The notes beneath the pieces are model-generated. The model worked only from the letters and a program-made list of their open reading frames with translations. It ran no database searches and was not told where the DNA came from. From positions 1,116,001 through 1,180,000 of the forward strand of contig NW_017386025.1 in the NCBI RefSeq assembly GCF_000237925.1: 64,000 nt of DNA. Reading direction: 5' to 3'. This document shows positions 26,701 to 34,165 of the stretch, in pieces; position 1 is the stretch's first letter; every line of letters starts with the position of its first letter. The translations under genes and the position numbers were made by a program. This DNA is from Schistosoma mansoni (Eukaryota > Platyhelminthes > Trematoda > Strigeidida > Schistosomatidae).

Positions 26701-29509
26701 ATGTTTGTGGTTATGAAGTTAGATACCTTGTAAAATAAAACGATAATCTAACTGCTTGTTATCTACAGCTTCATAAAATTATCATAATTGAAATATCTGC
26801 TCGATGTAATTTAGGTGGATTCTTTTATAAACTCATTTAATTCGAAAATATATTTCATGACGAACTAAAGAATTACCATAAACTATGCAAAACATTCAAC
26901 TATGACCTATAAAGATAGTGAAATCGTGCATATTAAGCGTCAACAGTGAAAATGATTGATGATTCTACTATGCCATAAACTAGTTGAACTTAGATTATAA
27001 AACAGTGGATATCAATCTCATGATGTATGTGTATCACATCTTCTTCAGTCCATGAAATTACTATACAGATTTCCTTGTGATATCGTTAATGTGCTCTGAT
27101 GAGTATTTTCAAGGTGTAAGAAGATATTTATCTAATGGTATTTGGCATTCAGTAATTGTCCGACTGATTTCAGTTCATTTTGAAAATTGACTGGATATCC
27201 AACATAATTCATAAAATTCATTGTTTTCTGGTTACTGTTTATTTATTGATTTAAACACGTAATCATTCTTATAAGGAGGCACTAAATAGATATGCGCCAC
27301 ATAAATCATTCGACTTGTATGAGAGCTGGAATATTGCCCGGACGCTCAAACCGAAGCAGGTTACTGTTACAATATTTCAATCAAATAATCATTTGTACTT
27401 GGTAGATATGTAATAGAAAATATGAAAAATATTATCTGTAACAAATAAACTGTTTATATTAGTTCAATTAAATGATTAAAAATCTTTGATAATCAAAATT
27501 ATTGAATACCAAAAATGATTTCATAAGATTCAATTAATGTAAGTGTTATGTAATCATTAATTTTATCAAAACTAGTAGTTAATTGACATTGTAACAGTTC
27601 AGTTATTGATTGAGATTATGAAGGAATCAATGTTAGACTGTCATCGAAAATCTGGAAGTATTGGATAGCCATTTCAAAACTCTACAATCTACACAACCTT
27701 ATACTATAATTTCAGTTATTATTTAAGATTATATTGATGTTTTGAATTATTAACAATGCTAATAGGTGTCTATTGTACATATGGACGTTAAAAGGTCTGT
27801 TATAAGAGTAACTTACTTACTTTCGTTTTTTCTAGTGAAAATTTCAATCATCTTATAAATTTTGGTGGTTTGAATGTCGAAAAAAATGTATTTGAACTTG
27901 AAAGTTTAATTAAAACTGCGTCTCTATCAATCTTAGATTATTTCTTTCAAATTTATTTTTAAGCAGTGATAAATTTAATGAAAATGTTTGACATAATGTA
28001 ATTGATGTAGCCTGTGAAATTCATTTAAACAAAAGAAAAAAACTGAATAAAACACTACATCAACATCGTTAGATGCCGCCTCAATGGTCTAGAGGTTAAG
28101 CGTTCTCGCGCGAGACCAAAGGTTCTGGGTTCGAGTCACGTATTCGTGATCGTGGATGTACATTGTTGAGGAGTCCCATACTAAAAAAACGGCCGTCTGG
28201 TGCTTCCAGGTTTTCGATGGTGGTCTAGCATAGATCTGTTGTGACTTCATAAAAATTAGGTCGTATGCTAATTTGTCATTGATTTTATGTCCGGCTTTTT
28301 ATCACGTGAGTTATCCACCAATCGAAATACGACTTTTCCGATCTTAACACTGTGACAAATCAATGACGTTCCACCAGTATGAGTAGTCTAGTATTTTTAT
28401 TGGTCCCTTGTTCGCCTAGCCCTTTCAATTTAGTTCAGAACACCAATTACAGCTTCTGCTATGCGAATCATTTATTTCAAGCATACTCGTTTCATATATC
28501 AGACAGTTAGACCGCATCCCACCATAAAATAGAAAATAATATTTGTACAAGATCAGGCCAAATGTGGTTGTGAACGTGGGAGACAGTAATCAATAAACTG
28601 AATATAATTTAGGGACAGTAATTCGTATAATAATAATCCATGGTTCAAAATGAAGCTTATGATAAGATGAATACAGATATACTTAATCTAATCACTCAAT
28701 AGTTAAACAATAAGAATATATATGGGATAATCGTCCATTAATAGATCCCGGAAGTTACCCGTACTCATGTCTTCGCTAAGATATAACAAAATCGACTCAT
28801 GAATTCAACTATTACAAAAATATCCTGATTCAATAAATTTCATTTTTAATTTTTTTTTTATTTTTTACTTTAGATATCGAATCAAAAAAGTAAAATTGAA
28901 TTACAAAAACCATTTATAGGATCCATTCATTTAACTCATTCACCAATTCAAGAAATTGAAACAATGAATGCATCTGAATCATTGGATTCTACTACTACTA
29001 ATAATAATAATTTACATTCAGGTAAATTACATCAAACAATATTTATTACAACACGTGTTATACGTCGACATTCATTACCGGAAACTCAATTAGCTATTAG
29101 AAAAACATTTAATTTTTCATTATCAAATAAATCAAGTACTGTTGTTCTATTAAAAAATGATACACAAAATATATTATCATTACATTCAAGAAATAATAAT
29201 AATTTACCAGTCGGTAAGATTAAATGTCAATCATCTACCTTCAAATCACCATCATCATCACTATCACCATCGTCTACATGTACAGTATCTGCAAATCTAT
29301 TACAAATGTTATATGAAGAATTAAAACATAATAATAAATCAAATTATGTATTATCTAAAATTGATATAAAATCAATTCCAAATACAAATTGTTATAAAGA
29401 TAATAAATTATTAGAACAAAAAGTATTAGATTTAAATTATGATCGTACATTATTACGATTTTCTGCACTTGCTCATCGTCGTAGTAGTGCACCAATTACA
29501 GAACATTAA
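133..29509 (+). CDS. PDE7-like cyclic nucleotide phosphodiesterase, 3' part (seven exons)
   Basis: Hydrolyses cyclic nucleotide (probably cAMP) to 5'-AMP; a cytosolic signalling enzyme. Seven exons (133-264, 9242-9333, 11471-11552, 15315-15386, 18308-18488, 25258-25547, 28874-29509) have AG/GT borders and join in frame to 494 codons plus TAA. In order they show [10 protein letters not shown] (first metal motif), [27 protein letters not shown] (second metal Asp), and RIQNGF with the invariant substrate-purine glutamine. The wording 'MALKC-D-I-NPCR' and 'LYK-SVLE-HH' fits PDE7 better than PDE4 or PDE8, as known from the family; cAMP preference is inferred. After about residue 250 of this fragment the protein becomes a Ser/Asn-rich tail with no recognised domain. 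The N-terminal regulatory region and early catalytic helices lie outside the window. Ala follows the HD, where many PDEs have a larger hydrophobic residue. Confidence 0.9.
471..862 (-). repeat. SINE-B copy, near full length, head-to-head ends
   Basis: The left part is antisense: the 'TGAAAACCTGGAAGCAT' end, a decayed hammerhead, and an antisense tRNA-like body ending in 'CATCCAACGATGTTGATG'. From about 751 the element's other end appears in sense: 'ACTAGGATAAAATGGCCGT', then 'GTGGTCTAATATTGATC'. The two outer ends are therefore inverted copies of each other. The ribozyme core is mutated. Confidence 0.75.
1552..1655 (-). repeat. solitary Penelope-type terminal arm
   Basis: Similar to the left arm of the Penelope-like element at 15487-15585: 'TTCAGCGAAG-G-TCTCTTTTC' then 'CTGTACAATCG', an AT stretch and 'GTTACTAATTA'. 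No endonuclease sequence is attached. Confidence 0.55.
2703..2754. repeat. (CT)n(TA)n microsatellite
   Basis: A CT run passes directly into a TA run, about 52 bp in all; polymorphic simple sequence inside the PDE intron. Confidence 0.95.
2915..3000. repeat. two-copy dispersed repeat (partner at 44330-44430)
   Basis: Shares 'CAGCACA-AGTATTTC' and 'GACGATAAATATTGAGTGAT' with 44330-44430 in the same orientation. The family is unidentified. Confidence 0.5.
4763..5316 (-). mobile_element. RTE-type LINE fragment, decayed (copy 1, subfamily b)
   Basis: Read on the minus strand this is the 3' end of an RTE-clade reverse-transcriptase ORF: the '[23 protein letters not shown]' region, '[11 protein letters not shown]', and the 'NREQIRT..GRK' tail, ending in a short AAGTAAGTA tail near 4765. 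Several frameshifts and stops make it a pseudogene. It is one of the most diverged copies here. Confidence 0.75.
5570..5785. repeat. FB fold-back element, complete short copy
   Basis: The left end 'CCCAATGAGTAGAAAAATTG...TTCTGACGCTTCGCGATT' is mirrored by the right end 'AGTCACGAAACGTCAGAAAT...TCTACTCCTTGG'. The arms are about 65 bp around an AT-rich centre of about 75 bp. There is no ORF. Related ends occur at 8226, 8523, 8700, 23662, 55564, 57830 and 62195. Confidence 0.7.
8226..8598. repeat. FB fold-back element with GC-rich repeat inside
   Basis: Inverted arms 8226-8300 and 8523-8598 share 'AATGAGTAGAAAAATTAGA' and 'GACGTTTCGTGA-TCA-TGTAAGCCACTTC'. The interior 8307-8520 is not FB sequence: it is a piece of the GC-rich repeat found whole at 9795-10325, so the copy is a mosaic. 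Confidence 0.75.
8700..8775 (-). repeat. FB half element
   Basis: A single arm, 'AATTGTATTTCTGATGTTTC' then 'GTGAGTCACTTCTTCAGAGT'; no opposite arm found nearby. Confidence 0.6.
9242..9333 (+). CDS. PDE exon B: VLEKHH motif
   Basis: 92 nt encoding [13 protein letters not shown] and an [15 protein letters not shown] segment; ends two bases into a Trp codon (donor ATG|GTTAGT). VLExHH is the second conserved His-rich motif of class I PDEs. It is preceded by a 9 kb intron filled with repeats. Confidence 0.88.
9795..10325 (+). repeat. GC-rich dispersed repeat, longest copy
   Basis: A roughly 530-bp unit much richer in G+C than its surroundings. It starts near 'CCCCCAAATGCCATGAAACG' and ends with 'GGTACCAATATTTATGTGTT' plus an (AAATA)-like tail, suggesting retroposition. 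Partial copies: 8307-8520 and 10867-10985 (plus), 25705-26205 and 27262-27362 (minus). Open frames across it (for example 9755-10114) are not preserved in the other copies, so no protein is claimed. Class unknown. Confidence 0.7.
10867..10985 (+). repeat. GC-rich repeat, 3' tail fragment
   Basis: Matches the last 120 bp of the unit at 9795-10325: 'GGTTTGGGTGTCCGGGCAGT', 'CCTCACACAAATC' and 'TACCAATATTTATGTGTTTA' with an AAATAAATAAA tail. The intron from 11000 to 11470 shows nothing else. Confidence 0.7.
11471..11552 (+). CDS. PDE exon C: ATDI motif
   Basis: 82 nt; the first base completes the Trp codon from exon B. Encodes [19 protein letters not shown] and GVYQKQFK, matching the family's 'ILATDI' helix. 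Acceptor TTCATAG, donor GTAAGT. Confidence 0.87.
11553..15314 (+). other. PDE intron after exon C
   Basis: 3.8 kb of mostly unique AT-rich intron with TA microsatellites (about 12752-12772 and 14430-14448) and a small SINE-B fragment (14128-14190). No exon or RNA gene was recognised. Confidence 0.6.
15315..15386 (+). CDS. PDE exon D: short linker exon
   Basis: 24 codons, phase 0 on both sides, encoding [14 protein letters not shown] then [10 protein letters not shown]. This is the helix leading to the second metal motif, and it joins directly to MALKCSD of the next exon as in PDE7 proteins. Acceptor TTCACAG, donor GTATGT. A Penelope-like element begins only about 100 bp downstream in the intron. 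Confidence 0.85.
15487..16201 (+). mobile_element. Penelope-like retroelement, 5'-truncated, flanked by inverted arms
   Basis: A GIY-YIG endonuclease end (15586-15897) lies between two inverted copies of a 98-99 bp arm: 15487-15585 and 16104-16201. The arms share 'TTTTCAACGAATTTATTATC' and 'GTACAATCGTATATATATGA' with only a few differences. The upstream arm abuts the truncated ORF directly. Terminal repeats in inverted orientation are known for Penelope-like elements. The element lies inside the PDE intron between exons D and E, on the same strand as the gene. Confidence 0.8.
15586..15897 (+). pseudogene. Penelope GIY-YIG endonuclease, C-terminal part
   Basis: 103 codons remain open to [11 protein letters not shown] corresponds to the YIG half of the GIY-YIG motif, followed by [29 protein letters not shown], and [17 protein letters not shown]. 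This is the usual order in Penelope-like elements, where the domain nicks target DNA for priming. The GIY half and the whole reverse transcriptase are missing, so it cannot act alone. The absence of internal stops suggests a fairly young copy. Confidence 0.82.
16734..16949 (+). repeat. SINE-B short fold-back copy with target duplication
   Basis: Perfect 56-bp inverted repeats, 16731-16786 and 16863-16918, enclose a truncated body and a hammerhead. The element ends in 'CCACAAAACTCCTTCTG'. It is bounded by the perfect 12-bp duplication AGAATCTAAATT (16722-16733 and 16950-16961). The tRNA-like part is deleted. The 12-bp duplication matches that of RTE insertions in this window (58261/59145 and 62651/62943). 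Confidence 0.85.
16809..16864 (+). ncRNA. hammerhead ribozyme (SINE-B type), core intact
   Basis: Type I layout read directly. Stem I is GCACTG (16815-16820) with CAGTGC (16855-16860), extended by GGA/TCC across a 3-by-1 internal loop. The core is CTGAGGA (16821-16827). Stem II is GTCT/GGAC around CATAATA. Then GAAA (16843-16846), a palindromic stem III ACGGCCGT, and cleavage triplet GTC with the predicted cut after 16854. All conserved core positions are present. Self-cleavage is inferred from the fold, not observed. Confidence 0.75.
17455..17735 (-). repeat. SINE-B copy, tRNA-like body well preserved
   Basis: Read on the minus strand it has 'GGCTCAGTGGTCTAG' (A-box-like) and 'GGTTCGAATCTCT' (B-box), followed by the hammerhead segment and the 'CCAAGTTTTCCATGGTGGTC' end. 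The ribozyme has the CTGAGGA core and GTCC/GGAC stem II, but GAAA has become AAAA and the cleavage triplet is ATC; probably inactive. Confidence 0.8.
18308..18488 (+). CDS. PDE exon E: second metal motif and glutamine region
   Basis: 60 codons plus one base. It begins [13 protein letters not shown], whose Asp completes the metal site, and continues through [19 protein letters not shown]. It ends TLARIQN, just before the invariant Gln-containing pocket is completed by GF in the next exon. The initial ATG is internal to the protein, not a start codon. Acceptor TTTATAG, donor GTTAGT. Confidence 0.92.
18760..18937 (+). repeat. left arm of a perfect 178-bp inverted repeat
   Basis: Reverse-complementary, by eye without mismatch, to 19250-19427. 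Runs from 'AAAGGTGAACATCAAAAGGG' to 'TTGTTGACAATTTGTTATT' and includes AATAAATAAA. Outside the arm (18655-18759) similarity to the other side continues but is poor. Confidence 0.9.
19250..19427 (-). repeat. right arm of a perfect 178-bp inverted repeat
   Basis: Partner of 18760-18937, with a 312-bp AT-rich spacer between. Beyond it, 19428-19610 reads on the minus strand as short imperfect units such as AAGGGGACACG and GGGGCGATCATCAAAAAGG, which explains a small open frame there. Element class unknown. Confidence 0.9.
19970..20071 (+). repeat. Sm-alpha-type SINE, internally deleted
   Basis: The tRNA-like start 'GACTCAATAGCTAAGTGGAT' jumps directly to the end 'CTGCTAGCCACTATCCATC'. The B box and hammerhead are missing. 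Confidence 0.7.
21475..21760 (+). repeat. LTR-like remnant (relative at 42950-43210)
   Basis: Shares with 42950-43210 the order 'CGCT-AAGTA', 'CAATAATAAAC', 'ACACTTCGTA-T-GTCTT', and 'TCTAATAACGGTTATCA' at the end. AATAAA near the end and a terminal CA suit an LTR, but the match is diverged and no coding region is attached. Confidence 0.4.
22342..22650 (+). pseudogene. Penelope GIY-YIG endonuclease fragment, frameshifted
   Basis: [16 protein letters not shown] and [11 protein letters not shown] are in one frame; [18 protein letters not shown] is in another. This is the same GIY-YIG region as at 15586, including the Cys-x-Cys before the YIG half. A stop and a frameshift lie near 22475. A fragment of Sm-alpha type follows from about 22610. 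Confidence 0.75.
22725..22975 (-). repeat. Sm-alpha-type SINE with near-intact hammerhead
   Basis: On the minus strand the core reads CTGACGA, CCCAAATAGGAC, GAAA, palindromic ACGCGCGT, cleavage GTC. The first pair of stem II is A-C instead of G-C, and stem I is weakened (CCCGG against CTGG). The tRNA-like part is cut off near 22975. Confidence 0.7.
23662..23755 (+). repeat. FB half element with hammerhead-like core
   Basis: One arm ending 'CATTGGGATATTACTAATAT'. It contains CTGAAGA (23671-23677), a 7-bp stem II GTGGCTT/GAGTCAC with loop ACACT, GAAA (23698-23701) and CGTC. It differs from a hammerhead in one extra A before stem II and in a stem III of only ACGT. Confidence 0.6.
24045..24347 (+). 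repeat. solo-LTR-like unit, copy 1
   Basis: 303 bp starting TGTAGTGAACAAGAAC and ending CACACCACA (TG...CA), with a second copy at 60052-60347 and a reversed fragment at 41800-41930. Both contain 'AATTTGCAAAATAACAATCA' and 'AGTCCGTCTTCTCTGATT'. No clear short target duplication was seen, so the LTR assignment is inferred from the ends. Confidence 0.55.
24591..24890. repeat. Sm-alpha-type head-to-head pair
   Basis: 24591-24700 is antisense ('TTGTTTGTTTGGATCTTCCG', 'TTGCCTCGATATTGCC'); 24730-24890 is sense, with 'GATAACGCGATAGCGTTTGA' and a hammerhead with CTGACGA and GAAA. Stem II (GTCC/GTAC) and the cleavage side are altered. Confidence 0.65.
25258..25547 (+). CDS. PDE exon F: end of catalytic domain and Ser/Asn-rich tail
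   Basis: 290 nt. Two bases complete Gly of IQNGF, then [17 protein letters not shown] and [13 protein letters not shown], the last catalytic helices. A TCG/TCA serine run (about 25386-25415) and an Asn run (about 25488-25500) follow, typical of slippage-expanded low-complexity tails. Acceptor TTCACAG after a strong CT-rich tract; donor GAG|GTTAGT. Confidence 0.9.
25705..26205 (-). repeat. GC-rich dispersed repeat, near-full antisense copy
   Basis: Reverse complement of the unit at 9795-10325, from its tail ('ATATAAATATTGGTACAAAG') to 'GGGCATTTGGGGGCCAAGAA'. It lies just after exon F in the last PDE intron. Confidence 0.75.
27262..27362 (-). repeat. GC-rich repeat, tail fragment
   Basis: 'GATATGCGCCACATAAATCA' and 'GCTCAAACCGAAGCAGGTTA' match the minus-strand tail of the unit. 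A SINE-B end fragment follows at 27605-27715. Confidence 0.65.
28058..28245 (+). repeat. SINE-B copy
   Basis: 'CTCAATGGTCTAGAGGTTAA' (A-box-like) and 'GGTTCGAGTCAC' (B box), then 'TGTTGAGGAGTCCCATAC' and 'CCAGGTTTTCGATGGTGGTC'. The GAAA of the hammerhead is lost (ACTAAAAAAACGG), so the ribozyme is dead. Confidence 0.75.
28260..28700 (+). repeat. dispersed repeat family D, copy 1
   Basis: Similar in reverse complement to 56340-56760. Shared strings include 'AAAATAGAAAATAATATTTG', 'AACACCAAT-ACAGC-TCTGC' and 'CGTATAATAATA'. It ends about 170 bp before PDE exon G. Possibly an LTR or other retroelement part; class unidentified. Confidence 0.55.
28874..29509 (+). CDS. PDE exon G: terminal exon, low-complexity C-terminal tail
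   Basis: Opens at ACTTTAG|ATATCG in phase 0 and runs 211 codons to TAA at 29507. It is rich in Ser, Asn, Thr and Lys, with Asn runs near 29000 and 29200 and a Ser/Pro-rich run near 29255. It ends in a basic [23 protein letters not shown] and RRHSLPET resemble basophilic kinase sites (inference). No domain was recognised. The join to exon F is supported by uninterrupted frame from 28874 and by the splice sites. Confidence 0.78.
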   Translation: MSNQKSKIELQKPFIGSIHLTHSPIQEIETMNASESLDSTTTNNNNLHSGKLHQTIFITTRVIRRHSLPETQLAIRKTFNFSLSNKSSTVVLLKNDTQNILSLHSRNNNNLPVGKIKCQSSTFKSPSSSLSPSSTCTVSANLLQMLYEELKHNNKSNYVLSKIDIKSIPNTNCYKDNKLLEQKVLDLNYDRTLLRFSALAHRRSSAPITEH

Positions 29510-29671
29510 AATGTATACATAAACATATAGTTTAAATGGGAAATTGCTATTCTTTCTTCTTTTTTTTTAAATGTATTGTTTATTATTTACTATATATTCA
29601 CAATGGATTTAGATTGAATGACTCAATCTTCACTCAGTATCATTTATTGTCAATAATATGAATAAGAACGA

Positions 29672-29711
<40 letters not shown>
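29672..29711. repeat. (ACT)13 microsatellite in the PDE 3' UTR region
   Basis: About 40 bp of pure ACT repeat, 160 bp after the PDE stop. Confidence 0.95.
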
Positions 29712-29719
29712 GATTTTGT

Positions 29720-31280
29720 TAGCGCTGTTAGCATTCAGTCAATCATGTACTTCATCTGTACATAAACTAAAAAGAAATATTTATATAATCTTAAAACATT
29801 GTCAACGTGAAGGTGAAGTTATGACTTTATAGTTATAGCAATCAGTTTAACAACTAAACGAATCGTTGATTTTAATTCCAATTCACCTATTACGAATTAA
29901 TAAGTCAGGATGGTACCATTGAAGATCTACAAATACTCACACATACATATAAACAAAACTGAGTTTAGATCATATATGAATTTTATAAATCTTTTGTACT
30001 GGTTAAGATGATGTTCTACATTCACCGTAGTCAGTAGCTTAAGTAGGAAGGAATGAGAAAAACACATTTTAATGTATTTATCTCCATGTCAGTTTATATG
30101 AGTGTACATGCTAACTCAATAAATGTTTTGTTTTCTTAAAAACAAACATTATTAATTACAATTATTCAAACCTTTTTTTTTTGAAATTTTGTGTATCTGT
30201 GCTTGTATGCATGTGTTAGTGTTGATTGCCTGTAACGAAATCCCCCACCCCTTCCAAATAATAACACCTAAAACAACAAAGAATTTTGCTCAATTTTTTT
30301 TTCAAAACATCTATATTTTAAAATATTATTTACAAAAAAAATTTCACAAATACTCTTCAATTCATCTGGACAACGTGATATTATATATGATGACATGGAG
30401 ATAAACGAACTTGTTTTACACATAAAATCTTTAGTAAAATGCCTAAAGTACATTTCTATTCAGGAAAACATATTTTTTTCTTTTTCAAGTGATTAGGAGA
30501 TATATTTATTTATTTATTTATTTATTTGTATATGTATGTGCGTTCGTTTAAAGACACATGCATACATACATACATACGTATACACACACACACATACGGA
30601 TGATCGGTTGCATATACATACCTGCAAACATATGCTTAACTATAAAAAAAGGAAACCATATTAATGTAACTTCACAATAGGCTTTCAAAAAAAATCTTAT
30701 TTATCCCCAAGCTTATGATAAAAAAAATAACACCTTGTTACATAATCTTCCCTATTTGAAATGATCACAATAAATATGAATAGTTGTAATTTCAATAAAA
30801 TGAATTAATGTAGAGTAATGTAACCTGTATCATTTTACTCTTTGTGAGTACATTGGATGTTTCTTATCCAATTATTATTATCATTATTATTATGTTGATT
30901 TATGTTTTACACAAGATTTTTGTTTGTTTGCTTTTTGTTTGTTTTTCTTTTTTTGTCTCCTTTTTATCACGGATGTTTTCATCACCTTTTTTTTTCTTTC
31001 TTAGTTTTACAATTCCTAACTCTTTATTCTTTTAATTTTATCACAATCAGGTTTGTTTTTACTTTTGTTCCTGTAATTTAAGCTGAAATATTAAATAATA
31101 ATAATAATACAACTGTTTATTTAATATTGACAAGTTAACATAATACAATACAATACTATTTTACTGTTTTATGCATCTATACATATACACGTATACTATG
31201 ATAATAATAATAAATTATTTTTAAATTCATAAAAAAGGATATTTGTTTTATAATAGAAATTAAAGGGTATTCGAATATGA
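29720..31280. other. PDE downstream region
   Basis: AT-rich sequence with simple repeats: (TTTA)n at 30503-30530, CATA/CACA runs at 30558-30600, poly-T and poly-A stretches. No gene was recognised. Small open frames here have simple-sequence composition and are not supported. Confidence 0.6.
30118..30123 (+). promoter_or_regulatory. candidate poly(A) signal of the PDE gene
   Basis: AATAAA about 610 bases after the PDE stop, followed by T-rich sequence around 30170. No better AATAAA was seen between the stop and this point, but the 3' end was not observed. Confidence 0.35.
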
Positions 31281-31282
31281 TT

Positions 31283-31445
31283 TCAGTCAGTAGCTGAGTG
31301 GATAACGTGATGGCGTTTGAAGCGTAAGGTATTGGATTTGAGTCCCAGAGTGAATATCAATTCTGAGATGCAGGTACATCCAGCTGACAAGTCCCAAATA
31401 GGACAAGATGTGCATCCTGGATTTTACTGCTAGCCACTTCCCATC
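31283..31445 (+). repeat. Sm-alpha-type SINE, hammerhead decayed
   Basis: Body 'CAGTAGCTGAGTGGATAACG' with a mutated B box (GGATTTGAGTCC). The ribozyme core reads CTGACAA and lacks GAAA (GGACAAGATG), so cleavage is not expected. Confidence 0.75.
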
Positions 31446-31726
31446 TTTTCTTACAACTTTCTTATTGTTAAAGTCATTTTCGTTTTTTTAATGGTGTAAT
31501 AATATAAGTAAAAGACTGTTATGACTACGTCGACAATTGTTCTATCTGATCATTGTTAATTGTTATGTCGGAATCGTTTATTACTTATACTTGTAAAATG
31601 AGAAACCACTGTAATTCCTATAACGTTAAGTAAGAACATCAAGACTGATACAACTGAAGATTTATTAACCTTAAAACATGAGGACTATGCTAGTCTAAAA
31701 TACACTCGATATATATATATATATAT

Positions 31727-32064
31727 TACTTACGCATGTTACTCCCAATGGAGGATAGGCCGCTGACCAGCATCCTCCAACACACTATATCCTGGGCCTT
31801 CTTTTCTAGTTCTATCCAACTTTTGTTCATTCTCCTCATGTCTGTCTCTGTTTCTCGGCGTATTGTGTTCGTTGGTCTTCCTCTTTTCCTTTGACATTTA
31901 GGATTCCATGTGAGGGCTTGCCTTGTGATGCAATTGGGTGATTTCCTCAGAGTGTGCTCTATCCACTTCCAGCGCCTCTTCCTGATTTCTTCTTCCTCTA
32001 GAATCTGATTTGTTGTCTCCCACAGTAACTTGTTGCTGATAGTATCTGGCCAACGGATCCGAAG
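31727..32064 (-). mobile_element. RTE-type LINE 3' fragment inside a TA palindrome (copy 2, subfamily a)
   Basis: Minus-strand remnant of the RTE ORF end ([26 protein letters not shown]), with (GTAA)2 at its 3' end. It sits exactly between ACACTCGA(TA)n (31702-31726) and its reverse complement (TA)nTCGAGTGT (32065-32092). Confidence 0.8.
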
Positions 32065-32549
32065 TATATATATATATATATATATCGAGTGTAAACCTAT
32101 TTTGATTAATAATTAGAATGAAATCACATACATATACAATAACCGGAGTTATAATAAATCAAGCTCTACATATCATATTGTGTATAGTCCATGTTAACTT
32201 AATGCCAGAATATCGTATATTATACCGAATAAAATATCCCATTGGAAAACAAAACCTAATGCTACATTGAGTAAGTAATGTTGAACAAAAATCACGATGA
32301 GTAAAAGAATCTAATGTTGCTTTTTTATCCCGTCATTATTAAAGACTAAGACAACAAATACGCAGATGTATTAATTGCTAGGTATATTTTCTACTCATAA
32401 ATAGTATTATTTACACATATATTACCCACACAATACCATTTGAACCAGTAATCATCCATACAGGTAAAAAGAAAAATGTATTGAACATAAATTCGTAAAA
32501 TAAATATTTGGTATATTATTTATTATTTGGACTACCACAGTCTATCAAT

Positions 32550-32930
32550 TATCCAGTAATCGTCGATACCGTCAGATGTTGAATTTAGGACTTTAGATCT
32601 CGCGTTCGAATGCCTAATCTTTAAACCAGTGATTTAAATGTATAAATTCAATTGACCGACAGTACTGAGTTACTATATCTCATCTCTTGTGATGAATAAC
32701 TGTCTGACATCTGAAATTATTGAGCTCTAATAGTTACAGCTTCTCACTAAAACTCTTAGAATTTTACTAGCTAACATATGAATATGATTTGTATATGAGA
32801 TATGTGGACATTGTTGAATTGTTATAGTTTGATCCACTGATTGTACAGTGATGAAGATTATCATACTAGGATAAAATATCTGTCAATACTTCTTTTTTCT
32901 AAGTGGTTGTGTATAATCAGTCCTTAGTAC
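32550..32930 (-). repeat. SINE-B copy, very decayed
   Basis: Traces only: 'CTCGCGTTCGAATGCCTAAT' as an antisense tRNA-like part, and 'CATACTAGGATAAAATATCT' with 'CTAAGTGGTTGTGTATAATC' at the right end. The surrounding 32100-33870 shows nothing else. Confidence 0.4.
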
Positions 32931-33879
32931 AAATTATTATTTACTGTTTAAATTTATAAGAATTTTGTCAGTAAAACTGAGGATAGTGTGTTAGTAAATT
33001 ATTCTAGAAGTTTTAATGTAATTGTTGTTGGTTGGGATTTGTGCAATCGTAAATAAAATCTATAGTTGATTAAACAATAAGCAATAAGGGACAATAAAAT
33101 AAAGTGATCACTTTTTTAGTTAATTACTGAGAGGTTCCACCCAACCATATATATAATGCAGAATATCAAGACTTCCAGTGCATGTAGACATGTTTCTTAC
33201 GATAATAAATGTTTTGTTGACGTGAGTAATTTCATATGAGGTAGAGAAGCCCGTATTATGTTTGGGTTCTCTCACCTTATCCTATAAGCAGTCAAATAAC
33301 ACCCATAAAAAATCAATAACATCAATCAAGTCCTCACCTGCTGCTTGGAAATATGAAGACAAATAAAATGAGAAATAATCATTTCTGACATGTTTAAAAG
33401 AATCCATTCATCATAGAACCTTTTCCCTCTAAAACTCAAATTCATCTTTATTTGTATCATATAATTTTTTCCATTCTTTTCATTTATATATCTCTACGCA
33501 TTTCATCACTGAACAAATCATCATCCTTAAGATGGAATTGTAGTTTAGGAAACATTATTCTTAGCAATTAAAATTCATGAATAGTGATTCGTAGAACCAA
33601 AATATTTCTTAGGGTACAATCATCTCCAATTTTTATGAGTAAAAAAAAGAACCTCTATCACTTGAAAATTCCCAAACTTTAAAAATATTCACCAAATAGA
33701 GTTATATATATATACCTGTACGTGGAATCAGTATTGTTAGATGTTTCTTTTATATCATTATTAGAAAACATTTGAATATTACCATTATCAGTAATCATTC
33801 TCCAATGGCATTCGTGCATTGTCTCCAGATTTCATTAATATAATCATTTTATCGCAAATGTTTACAGAATAAATACGTT

Positions 33880-34165
33880 CTGGTTAGCATAGGAATCTGG
33901 AACTCATGTGTCGTTTTATTTGGGACTTGTCAGCTGGATGTACCGCTTTATTCAAATCCTTTCACATGATGATATAAATATCAAACCATATTGAACGAGT
34001 GAGCGCGTATTTGCACTCAATAGTTCAGAGGATAATGCATTGATTATTCAAAGTAGAAGATGTTAGTTTTAAGTCCAGATGTATATATCAACACAGGAAT
34101 GCATTAGATCCAATTGGAGAGTCCCTAACAGGATAAGACGCAGCTACTGCTATTTGCTGTTAGTT
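33880..34165. repeat. two degenerate Sm-alpha pieces, minus then plus
   Basis: 33880-33950 is antisense ('TTTATTTGGGACTTGTCAGC', 'TGGATGTACC'); 34015-34165 is sense but badly decayed ('CAATAGTTCAGAGGATAATG', 'GAGAGTCCCTAACAGGATAA'). Confidence 0.5.

Noticed and set aside
29672-29711. short direct repeats as a CRISPR-like array
   Set aside because: Pure trinucleotide microsatellite in eukaryotic DNA, no spacers.
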